Below are positions 48,004 to 56,620 of a DNA stretch of 64,000 nucleotides, in pieces. Where the stretch lies: assembly GCF_900111905.1 (NCBI RefSeq), contig NZ_FOKM01000007.1, positions 186,001-250,000 on the forward strand, written 5' to 3'. The notes under the pieces were generated by a model, which was given only the letters and a program-made list of their open reading frames with translations, made no database searches and had not been told where the DNA came from. Made by a program: the position numbers and the translations under genes. The stretch's first letter is position 1, and the number at the start of each line of letters is the position of its first letter. The DNA comes from Rhizobium sp. NFR07 (GTDB taxonomy: Bacteria > Pseudomonadota > Alphaproteobacteria > Rhizobiales > Rhizobiaceae).

Positions 48004-49725
48004 ATGCTCGAAGCGTTCCATGCGTTTCTCCGCAGCGACAGGGGCAATGTCGCGATCACTTCCGCTATCTGCCTGCCGATCGTGCTCGGCGCACTCGCGC
48101 TCGGCGTCGACTACGGTTCGCTGACCCTGCAGCAGCAGGAGCTTCAGGCGACCGCCGATCTCGCCGCCATCTCAGCCGCGGCGACACCCACCAATCCGGA
48201 AAGCGGCGTACTGGCCTATGCTACACTCAACGGCCGGAACATCGCTGTCCTCAAGAACGGCCAGCTCCTGAACAAGGGCGCCACGATCGCCTTCGATCCG
48301 AGCACGGTCTTCACCAAATTCGAAGCCTATGCCGTCGTCAACGCCGGAACCTACCAGGCCAATGCGGCGGTGGCCGTTGCCGACCGGTTCAAGTCCGGCG
48401 CCACGCCTGCCGACGCCATCCGTGTCACGCTCTACCGCAAGGGTGGCCTCTACTTCGCCAACAATATCGCCACCGCCCCGACGCTCAATGCCAGCGGCAC
48501 GGCGGCGGTCGACAAGATGGCCTCCTTCTCCATCGGCTCGCGGCTCGCAGGCCTCAATGGCGGCGTCGTCAACGCCCTGCTGGGCAAGCTCCTCGGCACG
48601 ACCGTCTCGCTCTCGGTGATGGACTACCAGTCGCTGGCCAACGCCAATGTCGATCTGCTCAAGGTCTTCGATAAGCTGGCGATCAAGCTGAACCTCACCG
48701 CCGCCACCTATGACGATCTTCTCAACACCAGCATCTCCTACGGCACGCTGCTGAATGCGATCGGCCAGACCACCGGCGTCACGCCGGCCGTCGCCGCGAT
48801 CCTGAAAACCTTGGAAAAAACCGTCGAGAAGACCAAGCTGACGGTCAAGCTCAAGGACCTCGTCGATGTCGGGCCGCTGGCCAGCCGGCTGATCGGCCAG
48901 AACGACGGACTGACCCTCGACGCCGGCATTTTCGATCTCGTCAGCACGACCGCCAACCTGGCGCATGGATCAAGCCAAGTGGACCTTGATCTCGGCGCGA
49001 CCATCCCGGGCCTCGCCAGCGTCAGCGTTTCGCTTGCCGTCGGCGAGCCGCCGGCCGGTGCCACTTCGCTTGCTGTCGGCAAGACCGGCACGGTCGTGCG
49101 TACCGCCCAAACCCGTCTGGCGATCAATGCTACCGTGGATGGACTGACCGGTCTGTTGGGTATCAAGGTCAAGCTGCCGCTCTATCTCGAAGTCGCCCAT
49201 GCCGAGGCGAACCTCGCCTCCATCACCTGCGGCGCAACCGGCGCCACTGTCGGCATCGAGGCAGTGCCCGGCGTGCTGGAACTGTCGCTCGGCGATGTCG
49301 ACACCACCGCCTTCGCCAATTTCGGCAAGGACCCGCGCGTGACCAAGGCCAAGATCGTCCAGGCGCCGCTGATCAACCTGACGGCCCTCGCCTATGCCAA
49401 TGCCACCAACATAAACACGACGCGCGTCAACTTCTCGCCATCGGACATCTCATCCAAGGTCGTCAAGAACATCTCGACGCAGAATACGGTCGGCACGCTG
49501 ACCGGCTCGCTGCTCAAGGACCTGACGGTGGAAGCCGATGTCCTCGGCATCAAGGTCGCCCTGCCCACGGCTATTCTTGGTGGCCTCTTGGATACGCTGA
49601 ACTTCGTGACCGCCCCGCTCGATCAACTGCTCTACAGCCTGCTCGGCACGCTCGGCGTCAAGATCGGCCAGGCCGACATCCGTGTCGGCGGCGCCAGCTG
49701 CAAGAATCCGGTTCTGGTTCAGTAA
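48004..49725 (+). CDS. TadG-like secreted/pilus-associated protein
   Basis: A 573-residue protein with an N-terminal TadG-type membrane segment (RGNVAITSAICLPIVLGALALGVDYGSLTLQQQELQATADLAAISA). A long alanine/threonine/leucine-rich extracytoplasmic region follows, with many short repeats such as LNASGTAAVDKM and TANLAHGSSQ. It is immediately downstream of the TadE-like gene and likely forms a pair with it. The C-terminal part has no recognisable catalytic motif. Confidence 0.82.
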   Translation: MLEAFHAFLRSDRGNVAITSAICLPIVLGALALGVDYGSLTLQQQELQATADLAAISAAATPTNPESGVLAYATLNGRNIAVLKNGQLLNKGATIAFDPSTVFTKFEAYAVVNAGTYQANAAVAVADRFKSGATPADAIRVTLYRKGGLYFANNIATAPTLNASGTAAVDKMASFSIGSRLAGLNGGVVNALLGKLLGTTVSLSVMDYQSLANANVDLLKVFDKLAIKLNLTAATYDDLLNTSISYGTLLNAIGQTTGVTPAVAAILKTLEKTVEKTKLTVKLKDLVDVGPLASRLIGQNDGLTLDAGIFDLVSTTANLAHGSSQVDLDLGATIPGLASVSVSLAVGEPPAGATSLAVGKTGTVVRTAQTRLAINATVDGLTGLLGIKVKLPLYLEVAHAEANLASITCGATGATVGIEAVPGVLELSLGDVDTTAFANFGKDPRVTKAKIVQAPLINLTALAYANATNINTTRVNFSPSDISSKVVKNISTQNTVGTLTGSLLKDLTVEADVLGIKVALPTAILGGLLDTLNFVTAPLDQLLYSLLGTLGVKIGQADIRVGGASCKNPVLVQ

Positions 49726-49741
49726 TGCGTCGATGAACGGA

Positions 49742-49780
49742 AAACGGGCCGAGCTTGCGCCCGACCCGTTCTTTTCTTTC
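49742..49780 (+). terminator. Imperfect hairpin terminator after the TadG-like gene
   Basis: AACGGGCCGAGC and GCCCGACCCGTT can pair with two mismatches and are followed by CTTTTCTTTC. It lies 17 bases past the stop and also faces the convergent aroG end. Confidence 0.5.
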
Positions 49781-49807
49781 AAGATCGCGAGGGCCGATTA
49801 GCCCCAA

Positions 49808-51190
49808 TCAACCATTGACGACCATGCGCTTCTCATCGCGACCGGTCTTCATCCGTTCGGCCAGCAGGAAGGCCAGCTCGAGCGCCTGGTCGGCATTGAG
49901 GCGCGGGTCGCAATGGGTGTGGTAGCGATCCTGCAGATCGCCAGCCGAGACCGCGCGCGCACCGCCGGTGCATTCCGTCACGTCCTTGCCGGTCATCTCG
50001 ATATGGATGCCGCCCGGATGCGTGCCTTCCGCCCGGTGGATCTGGAAGAAGCTTTCCACTTCGGACAGGATCCGGTCGAACGGCCGGGTCTTGTAGTTGT
50101 TGAGCGTGATCGTGTTGCCATGCATCGGATCGCAGGACCAGACGACCTTCTTGCCTTCGCGCTCGACGGCGCGAACCAGCTTCGGCAGGCTGTCTGCGAC
50201 CTTGTCGTAGCCGAAACGGCAGATCAGGGTCAGGCGGCCGGCCTCGTTGGACGGGTTCAGCGCATCGATCAGCTCGATCAGGTTGTCGGGCGTCAGCGAC
50301 GGACCGCACTTCAACCCGATCGGGTTCTTGATGCCGCGGAAATATTCCACGTGGGCATGGTCGAGCTGACGCGTGCGGTCGCCGATCCACAGCATATGGC
50401 CGGAGGTCGCATACCAGTCACCCGAGGTCGAATCGACGCGGGTGAACGCTTCCTCATAGCCGAGAAGCAGTGCTTCATGGCTGGTGAAGAAATCGGTCTC
50501 GCGCAGGCTCGGCTGGTTCTCGGCCGTAATCCCGATGGCGCTCATGAAGTCCATCGTTTCGCTTATGCGATCGGCGAGCTTCTTGTAGCGTTCACCCTGC
50601 GGACTATCCTTGACGAAGCCGAGCATCCACTTGTGCACGTTTTCCAGGTTGGCATAACCACCCATGGCGAAAGCGCGCAAAAGGTTCAGCGTCGCGGCCG
50701 ACTGACGGTAGGCGTCGAGCTGGCGCTCCGGTGCGGGAATGCGCGATTCCGGCGTGAAGTCGATGCCGTTGATGATGTCGCCGCGGTAGGACGGCAGCTC
50801 GATCTCGCCCTGCTTCTCGATATTCGAGGAGCGCGGCTTTGCGAACTGGCCGGCAATGCGGCCGACCTTCACGACGGGCAGCTGGGCGCCATAGGTCAGC
50901 ACCACGGCCATCTGCAGGAAGGCGCGGAAGAAGTCGCGGATGTTGTCGGCGCCATGCTCGGCGAAGCTCTCGGCGCAGTCGCCGCCCTGAAGCAGGAAGG
51001 CGTCGCCGTCCGCCACCTTGGCAAGCTGGCTCTTCAGGCGACGTGCCTCACCGGCAAACACGAGCGGCGGAAAGGTCGCGAGCTGGGCTTCGGTTGCCGC
51101 CAGTGCGGCTGCGTCCGGATATTCCGGAACCTGCTGAATGGGCTTCTGCCGCCAGCTGTTCGGGGTCCAATTCTGTGCCATGTCACTCAC
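49808..51190 (-). CDS. aroG: Class II (plant-type) 3-deoxy-7-phosphoheptulonate synthase
   Basis: A 460-residue class II DAHP synthase, with [19 protein letters not shown] at the N-terminus, [14 protein letters not shown] and DPMHGNT. It condenses phosphoenolpyruvate with erythrose 4-phosphate to begin aromatic amino-acid synthesis. Class II enzymes are the normal rhizobial type. It interrupts a plus-strand group of Tad-like genes. Confidence 0.96.
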   Translation of the reverse strand: MSDMAQNWTPNSWRQKPIQQVPEYPDAAALAATEAQLATFPPLVFAGEARRLKSQLAKVADGDAFLLQGGDCAESFAEHGADNIRDFFRAFLQMAVVLTYGAQLPVVKVGRIAGQFAKPRSSNIEKQGEIELPSYRGDIINGIDFTPESRIPAPERQLDAYRQSAATLNLLRAFAMGGYANLENVHKWMLGFVKDSPQGERYKKLADRISETMDFMSAIGITAENQPSLRETDFFTSHEALLLGYEEAFTRVDSTSGDWYATSGHMLWIGDRTRQLDHAHVEYFRGIKNPIGLKCGPSLTPDNLIELIDALNPSNEAGRLTLICRFGYDKVADSLPKLVRAVEREGKKVVWSCDPMHGNTITLNNYKTRPFDRILSEVESFFQIHRAEGTHPGGIHIEMTGKDVTECTGGARAVSAGDLQDRYHTHCDPRLNADQALELAFLLAERMKTGRDEKRMVVNG

Positions 51191-51439
51191 CTGTCCGCTC
51201 GCAGCTCCGCGCTGCGGTCGTTCCTTTTGAAAATAGAGGCCGGCTTATAGACCCTTACGGGAGATTTGCCTAGCCGCCTTTGGCGGTGTTCGGGAGTGAA
51301 CGCATTGTCGTCGCGACGCAGCCTTGAACATCGTTTTTTAACCAGCCTCGCGTGACCGATTGCCGCGTTAAATTCTCATTCAGCTCCATAGCCGACATTC
51401 GCTCACATTTTGGCGCACGGATCGGCTTGGGGGCTGCAG

Positions 51440-52810
51440 ATGCGAATTTTAAACCGCTTGTCCGCGGACGAGCACGGTAATTTTGGAATAATGACTGCAC
51501 TGCTGCTCGTGCCTCTGATCGGCGCCGCCGGGCTGGCGATCGATTTCGGCAGGGCTCTCAGCCTGCGCAACGAGTTGATGGGCGCCGCAGACGCCGCTGC
51601 CCTTGGCGCCATCAGCCACGGAACGGTCGGTTACAAGGCCATCCAGCAGATGAAGCAGGACGGCAGGATCACCATCGCCCAGGATGATGGAAAGAAAATT
51701 TTCCTGAGCCAGCGCAGCGTCAGCGTCGGCAATGCCGACACGGAACTGCCCGTGGAAGTCGGCATCGATGTGGAACGCAAGGCCGGCATCATAACCTCCG
51801 TCGTCTCCTTCAGCGCCCGCATGCCAACGACCTTCATGCGTCTGCTCGGCAAGAACGAGATGACGGTCGCCGGGACCGCCACGGCGGGCTATGGCGCGCA
51901 GGGCAAGAGCTATACCGACTTCTACATGCTTCTCGACAACACCCCGTCCATGGGCATCGCCGCGACCACGCCGGAAATTGCCAGGATGAAGAAGCTGACC
52001 TATGCCTATAATGGCCGCGAATGCGCCTTCGCGTGCCATGTCGGCTATTACGACAACAAGGGCAAGTTCATCGAAAGCCAGAACACCTATCAGGTGGCAA
52101 AGGCCAATAAGGTTACCCTTCGCATCGACGTCGTGGCGAGGGCCGCCAAGGCCCTGATCGACAGGATCGTCGATACGGCAGCCGTGAACGAGCAATATCG
52201 CGTCGCGTCCTACTCCTTCGGCAAATACGCGCTGGAACCCGGCTATCGGATCGACAAGCTCGCTTCCCTGACGCTGGACATGAAAAGCGCTGGCGCCGCC
52301 ACCGAAGACATAGCGCTGATGACGACCGACCACGACTGGTTCAACGACAACGCCCTGACAAGCTTCGACGTCGCCCTGACCGCGATCGGCAAGGAGATCA
52401 GCGGCAATGGCGGGAGCGGTGCCAGCGCTGCGGATCCGGAGAAGATCGTCTATTTCGTTACCGATGGCGTCGCCGACCATCTGAAACCAGGGGGTAAATG
52501 TGCCGGCAGCTGGGAGGGCGAAAAAGGTCGCTGCCACGAACCGATCAATACTGCGTATTGCAAGGCCCTCAAGGACCGCAACATCAAGATCGCCGTCCTC
52601 TATACCACCTATGTGCCACTCGACGGCGACGGCACCTGGGATCGTTATATCAAGAATGTCTTCGCCAAAAAAATCGCAACGAAGCTGCAGGAATGCGCCT
52701 CGTCCGAGCTGTTTTTCGAGGTAGGGCCCGATGACGACATGGAGGCGGCCATGGTCAAGCTGTTCATCCAGGCGACAGGCGGCACCACCGGCCTCAGATT
52801 GACCAACTGA
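51440..52810 (+). CDS. TadG-like protein with von Willebrand A-type domain
   Basis: A 456-residue protein. The N-terminal TadG segment (EHGNFGIMTALLLVPLIGAAGLAIDFGRA) is followed by a VWA-like domain (about residues 165-430). The metal-site first strand reads FYMLLDNTPSM, a DxTxS variant of the usual DxSxS, and a later VTDGV aspartate is kept. The ATG at 51440 follows a G-rich run. It is not in an operon with the other Tad-like pair because aroG lies between them on the other strand. Confidence 0.83.
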   Translation: MRILNRLSADEHGNFGIMTALLLVPLIGAAGLAIDFGRALSLRNELMGAADAAALGAISHGTVGYKAIQQMKQDGRITIAQDDGKKIFLSQRSVSVGNADTELPVEVGIDVERKAGIITSVVSFSARMPTTFMRLLGKNEMTVAGTATAGYGAQGKSYTDFYMLLDNTPSMGIAATTPEIARMKKLTYAYNGRECAFACHVGYYDNKGKFIESQNTYQVAKANKVTLRIDVVARAAKALIDRIVDTAAVNEQYRVASYSFGKYALEPGYRIDKLASLTLDMKSAGAATEDIALMTTDHDWFNDNALTSFDVALTAIGKEISGNGGSGASAADPEKIVYFVTDGVADHLKPGGKCAGSWEGEKGRCHEPINTAYCKALKDRNIKIAVLYTTYVPLDGDGTWDRYIKNVFAKKIATKLQECASSELFFEVGPDDDMEAAMVKLFIQATGGTTGLRLTN

Positions 52811-52824
52811 CCACCCGAACGAAA

Positions 52825-52851
52825 TCGGCCGGCAGAATTCCCGCCGGCCGA
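52825..52851. terminator. Hairpin between convergent TadG-VWA and gor genes
   Basis: TCGGCCGGC (52825-52833) and GCCGGCCGA (52843-52851) form a perfect nine-base stem with a nine-base loop. T runs are weak on both sides, so it may only slow polymerase or stabilise the RNA 3' end. Confidence 0.5.
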
Positions 52852-52859
52852 GTTCAGTC

Positions 52860-54248
52860 TCAGACCCGTTCGCCGTTCTTCACCCGATAGCTCGGGCTAT
52901 ACATCGTCACCAGTTCCTCCGCCGCGGACGGATGCAGCGCCATGGTACGGTCGAAATCGTCCTTCGTCGCTCCAGCCTTCAGGCAGATGCCGATGATCTG
53001 GGCCATTTCACCGGCCTCGTGGCCGAGGATATGGGCGCCGACCACCTTGCGGCTCTCCGCATCGACGATCAGCTTCATGATCATCCGCTCGGAGCGGCCT
53101 GACAGCGTCGCGCGCATCGGGCGGAACTCGGCGCGATAGACTTCGAGCTCTGCATGGCGCTTGGCCGCCTCTTCTTCCGCAAGCCCCACCGTGCCGATCT
53201 CCGGCTGAGAGAAGACGGCGGTCGGGATCAGGTCGTAATCCGGCGAGGTCGGATTGTCCTTGTAGACAGTCTGGATGAAGCACATCGCCTCGTGGATTGC
53301 GACCGGCGTCAGCTGTACCCGGTCAGTGACGTCGCCGAGCGCATAGATGTTCTCGACATTCGTCCGCGAATATTCGTCGACGATGATCGCCCCGCGCTCG
53401 TCCATGGCGACGCCGGCGGCATCGAGACCGAGGCCGTGGGTGTTCGGATCACGGCCGAGCGCCAGCATGATCGTATCGACAGTGATCGTCTCGCCGCACT
53501 TTGTCTTCGCCGTCAACCCGCCGGCCGGTGCCTTGGCGACGTGCTCGATCACGTCGGTGAGGATGATCTTGATGCCCTTCTCGACCATCGCCTTGTGCAG
53601 GCCCTGCCGCATGTCGTGGTCGAAGCGCGATAGAATTTCCTTGCCGCGATAGATCAGTGTCGTGTCGACGCCGAGGCCGTGGAAGATGTTGGCGAATTCG
53701 ACGGCGATATAGCCGCCGCCGGCGATCAGGATCGACTTCGGCAGCTCTTCCAAGTGGAAGGCCTCGTTGGAAGTGATGCAAAGCTCGTGGCCCGGAAGCG
53801 CCGCATGGGGATTGGCGACGCCGCCCGTAGCAATGACGATCTTGTCTGCGGTGACCGTCTTGCCGGTCTTGGTCAGCCGGACCGTATGAGCATCGACCAT
53901 TTCGGCGCGCGAATCGATGATCTCCGCACCGTTGTTCTCCAGCCCGCGGCGGTACAGACCTTCGAGACGGGCAATCTCTTTGTCCTTGGCGGCAATCAGC
54001 GCCTTCCAGTCGAACGTGCTCGTCCCGACTGTCCAACCGAATCCGGCGGCATCCTCGAAATGCTCGTGATACTGGGACGCATAGACGAAGAGCTTCTTCG
54101 GCACGCAGCCGCGGATGACGCAGGTTCCACCGAACCTGTATTCCTCGGCGATCCCGACCTTCTTGCCGAGGCTGGCGGCCACGCGGCCCGCACGCACGCC
54201 GCCGGACCCGCCGCCGATTACAAAGAGGTCATAGTCATAGGCGGTCAT
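52860..54248 (-). CDS. gor: Glutathione-disulfide reductase
   Basis: A 462-residue FAD-dependent disulfide oxidoreductase. It has the FAD motif FVIGGGSGGVRAGR, redox-active cysteines in GGTCVIRGCVPKK, the NADP-site segment AGGGYIAVEFANI and a catalytic histidine in MALHPSAAEELV. It keeps glutathione reduced, which supports the glutaredoxin at 4676. The ATG at 54248 has AAGGAGA upstream; an ATG at 54278 is rejected. Two hairpins flank the gene. Confidence 0.95.
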   Translation of the reverse strand: MTAYDYDLFVIGGGSGGVRAGRVAASLGKKVGIAEEYRFGGTCVIRGCVPKKLFVYASQYHEHFEDAAGFGWTVGTSTFDWKALIAAKDKEIARLEGLYRRGLENNGAEIIDSRAEMVDAHTVRLTKTGKTVTADKIVIATGGVANPHAALPGHELCITSNEAFHLEELPKSILIAGGGYIAVEFANIFHGLGVDTTLIYRGKEILSRFDHDMRQGLHKAMVEKGIKIILTDVIEHVAKAPAGGLTAKTKCGETITVDTIMLALGRDPNTHGLGLDAAGVAMDERGAIIVDEYSRTNVENIYALGDVTDRVQLTPVAIHEAMCFIQTVYKDNPTSPDYDLIPTAVFSQPEIGTVGLAEEEAAKRHAELEVYRAEFRPMRATLSGRSERMIMKLIVDAESRKVVGAHILGHEAGEMAQIIGICLKAGATKDDFDRTMALHPSAAEELVTMYSPSYRVKNGERV

Positions 54249-54303
54249 CGGGCTCTCCTTCAGCATGCAAAAACGCAAGCCGATATAAGCATTTCGCTAG
54301 ACA

Positions 54304-54331
54304 AGAAAAAGCCCGGATCGCTCCGGGCTTT
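54304..54331 (-). terminator. Terminator of the DUF2059 gene
   Basis: On the minus strand AAAGCCCGGA and TCCGGGCTTT form a ten-base stem with a four-base loop, followed by a T run. It separates the DUF2059 gene from gor. Confidence 0.85.
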
Positions 54332-54357
54332 CACATGGCAGGTATGTTCCTGTGGGA

Positions 54358-54957
54358 TTACTGCTGCGGCGCCAGATTGAGCGTCGGCGCCGGCTGCTGA
54401 GCAGCACCGGCTGCCGGTGCCGGCGTTGCTTCGGCGGCCGGCATCTGGCTCGGATTGGCGTCGATCACGCCGCGCAGCTTTGCCGTTGCCTGTGCCGAGA
54501 GATCGCGCGAAATGCCGTTCGTCCAGATTTCCGCGGCGCGGCCGAGTTCGCGCGACACGAGCGGCGTGCTCGACAGAAGCTTCTTGCCGGCTTCCGTGTT
54601 GAAGAAGGTCGCGATCGTGTTCAGCTCATCGGCGGAGAAACTCTTGGCGTAGATCGTCGCGGCTTCCTTCTCGAGGTCGGCGCGGCGCGGCGCCAGAGCG
54701 AGAGCCTGCTCGTCGACGATTGCGGAGATCTGGTCCTGGAAGTTCGGAGAAGACTGGATGAACTGCGCCTTCAGACGCTCGGCGAGCGCCGGCAGGATGG
54801 TGTCGTAACGATCGGTCACGTTGAGCGCCGTAATCGCCTTGCGGGCGGCGTCGAGTTGAGCCTGCGGAACATCCTGAGCCTGCGCCTGAAACGCGGCAGA
54901 ACCCGAAAGAACCAAGGCAAGCGCGAATACACGGCCGAAAACTGCCGATTTGATCAT
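54358..54957 (-). CDS. DUF2059 exported protein
   Basis: A 199-residue protein with a signal peptide (VFALALVLSGSAAFQAQA) and an all-helical DUF2059 domain (IYAKSFSADELNTIATFFNTEAGKK). The C-terminus is alanine/proline-rich. DUF2059 proteins are periplasmic and of unknown function. It lies 17 bases downstream of rpiA on the same strand, so the two are probably co-transcribed and end at the terminator at 54304-54331. Confidence 0.87.
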   Translation of the reverse strand: MIKSAVFGRVFALALVLSGSAAFQAQAQDVPQAQLDAARKAITALNVTDRYDTILPALAERLKAQFIQSSPNFQDQISAIVDEQALALAPRRADLEKEAATIYAKSFSADELNTIATFFNTEAGKKLLSSTPLVSRELGRAAEIWTNGISRDLSAQATAKLRGVIDANPSQMPAAEATPAPAAGAAQQPAPTLNLAPQQ

Positions 54958-54974
54958 GTTTAAGTGCTCCTACT

Positions 54975-55670
54975 TTATTTCGCCTTGAGCGTCCGCGCTC
55001 CCGCCGGGCCGGCGATGATCGCAAGGGACGCCATATGAATGAATAGTCCGTGTTCCACCACGCCGGGGATGAGATTCAATTCGGCAGAAAGTGCCTCTGC
55101 ATCAGGAATGCGGCCAAATGATGCGTCAAGAATATAGTGTCCGCCGTCGGTCATGAAGATGTCCTCGCCCGACTTGCGCATCGACAAGGAGCCGGCAAGA
55201 CCGAGCCGCGAAGCCGCCTTTTCGATGGCTATGCGCGTTGCGACCTGGCCGAAGGCATTGATCTCGATCGGCAGCGGGAATGCACCCAGCGTTTCGACAA
55301 CCTTGCTTTCGTCGGCGATGACGATCACCTGCTTCGATGCGGCCGCCACGATCTTCTCGCGCAGCAACGCGCCACCGCCGCCCTTCACCAGGGTCAGATT
55401 GGCGTCCACCTCGTCCGCCCCGTCGATCGTCAGATCGAGTTCCGGCAATTCGTCCAGCGACTTCAGCGAAACGCCGAGTTCCAGGCAAAGTCGCGCCGTG
55501 CGCTCCGAAGTCGGTACGCCCTCGACGCGCAGGCCGCCATGGACCTTCTCGGCCAGCAGCCGAACGAATTCTTCCGCGGTGGAGCCGGTACCGATGCCGA
55601 GCTTCATTCCGTCTTCGACATAGGCGAGTGCCGCTGCAGCCGCCTTGACCTTCATTTCCCGGGCGTCCAT
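54975..55670 (-). CDS. rpiA: Ribose-5-phosphate isomerase A
   Basis: A 231-residue isomerase linking ribose 5-phosphate and ribulose 5-phosphate in the pentose phosphate pathway. Motifs are [23 protein letters not shown] and [14 protein letters not shown]. The ATG at 55670 has GGGGAG ten bases upstream; the ATG at 55679 is too close to that site. It diverges from gph across a 189-base region without genes. Confidence 0.95.
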   Translation of the reverse strand: MDAREMKVKAAAAALAYVEDGMKLGIGTGSTAEEFVRLLAEKVHGGLRVEGVPTSERTARLCLELGVSLKSLDELPELDLTIDGADEVDANLTLVKGGGGALLREKIVAAASKQVIVIADESKVVETLGAFPLPIEINAFGQVATRIAIEKAASRLGLAGSLSMRKSGEDIFMTDGGHYILDASFGRIPDAEALSAELNLIPGVVEHGLFIHMASLAIIAGPAGARTLKAK

Positions 55671-55859
55671 ACGCCGCATGCTCCCCGCTGTTTCAGCCGA
55701 TCCGCTGTTTACACGCCCCTTTACTCAAACGAAAGTCCCCCGAGGAGGTTTCTCGCGCCGTCCAGCCGGGCTTATGTCGCCGCTCTCTACCTGCGGCTTG
55801 GCAATCGCGGCGCGGCATGCTTAAGCGGAACGGTCTGAAGAGCAGCAGTGAGGTAATCC

Positions 55860-56549
55860 GTGAGCGCTCCCCTCGTCATCTTCGATCTCGACGGAACATT
55901 GATCGACACCGCCCCCGATCTGATCGATAGCCTGAACCACACCATCGCCATCGCCGACCTGGAACCCGTAACTTTCGACGACCTTACCCATCTTGTCGGC
56001 CAGGGTGCCCGGGTCATGATCAGGCGCGCCTTCGAACTGCGAAAGGTGACGCTGACCGACGAACAGGGCGACGCGCTATTCGCACGTTTCATGGAGCATT
56101 ACCGTGCCCACATGCCCGGAAAGAGCGCGCCCTTCCCCGGTGTGGCCGACTGCCTGGATCGCCTGTCCGCGGCGGGCATCAACCTCGCCATCTGCACCAA
56201 CAAGAGCGAAGCTCTCGCCATTCCACTGATCGAAACCCTGGGCCTTGCGCAGCATTTCCCGGTAATCACCGGTGGTGATACATTCGCCATGCGCAAACCC
56301 GACGCCGGCCATATCTTCGGCACGATCGAACGCGCCGGCGGCTCTGCCTCCTCGGCCATCATGATCGGCGACAGCATCAACGACATTCTGGCCGCGAAGA
56401 ACGCCGGCATTCCGTCGGTTGGAGTGACTTTCGGTTATTCCGACCTTCCTATGGCGAGCCTGCAGCCCGACCGCATCATCGATCGCTTCGACGAACTGAG
56501 CGTCGAGATGGCGCATGGCCTCATGTCTGCGAAGACGGGGGTTCGATAA
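55860..56549 (+). CDS. gph: Phosphoglycolate phosphatase (HAD family)
   Basis: A 229-residue haloacid-dehalogenase-type phosphatase with motif I IFDLDGTLIDTAPDL, motif II NKSEAL region and motif IV IMIGDSINDI. It removes phosphate from 2-phosphoglycolate, a waste product of DNA repair or oxygenation. The start is GTG with GAGG six bases upstream. It diverges from rpiA. Confidence 0.92.
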   Translation: MSAPLVIFDLDGTLIDTAPDLIDSLNHTIAIADLEPVTFDDLTHLVGQGARVMIRRAFELRKVTLTDEQGDALFARFMEHYRAHMPGKSAPFPGVADCLDRLSAAGINLAICTNKSEALAIPLIETLGLAQHFPVITGGDTFAMRKPDAGHIFGTIERAGGSASSAIMIGDSINDILAAKNAGIPSVGVTFGYSDLPMASLQPDRIIDRFDELSVEMAHGLMSAKTGVR

Positions 56550-56557
56550 CCGCGGAC

Positions 56558-56593
56558 AAAAAACGGGAGGCGACGCATCCGCCGCCTCCCGCT
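56558..56593 (-). terminator. Terminator of the L,D-transpeptidase gene
   Basis: CGGGAGGCG (56564-56572) and CGCCTCCCG (56583-56591) form a nine-base stem. On the minus strand it is followed by six T residues encoded by the A run at 56558-56563. It lies 30 bases past the ldt stop. Confidence 0.82.
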
Positions 56594-56620
56594 CCAATAC
56601 TTAATCTTCCGCGATACGCG

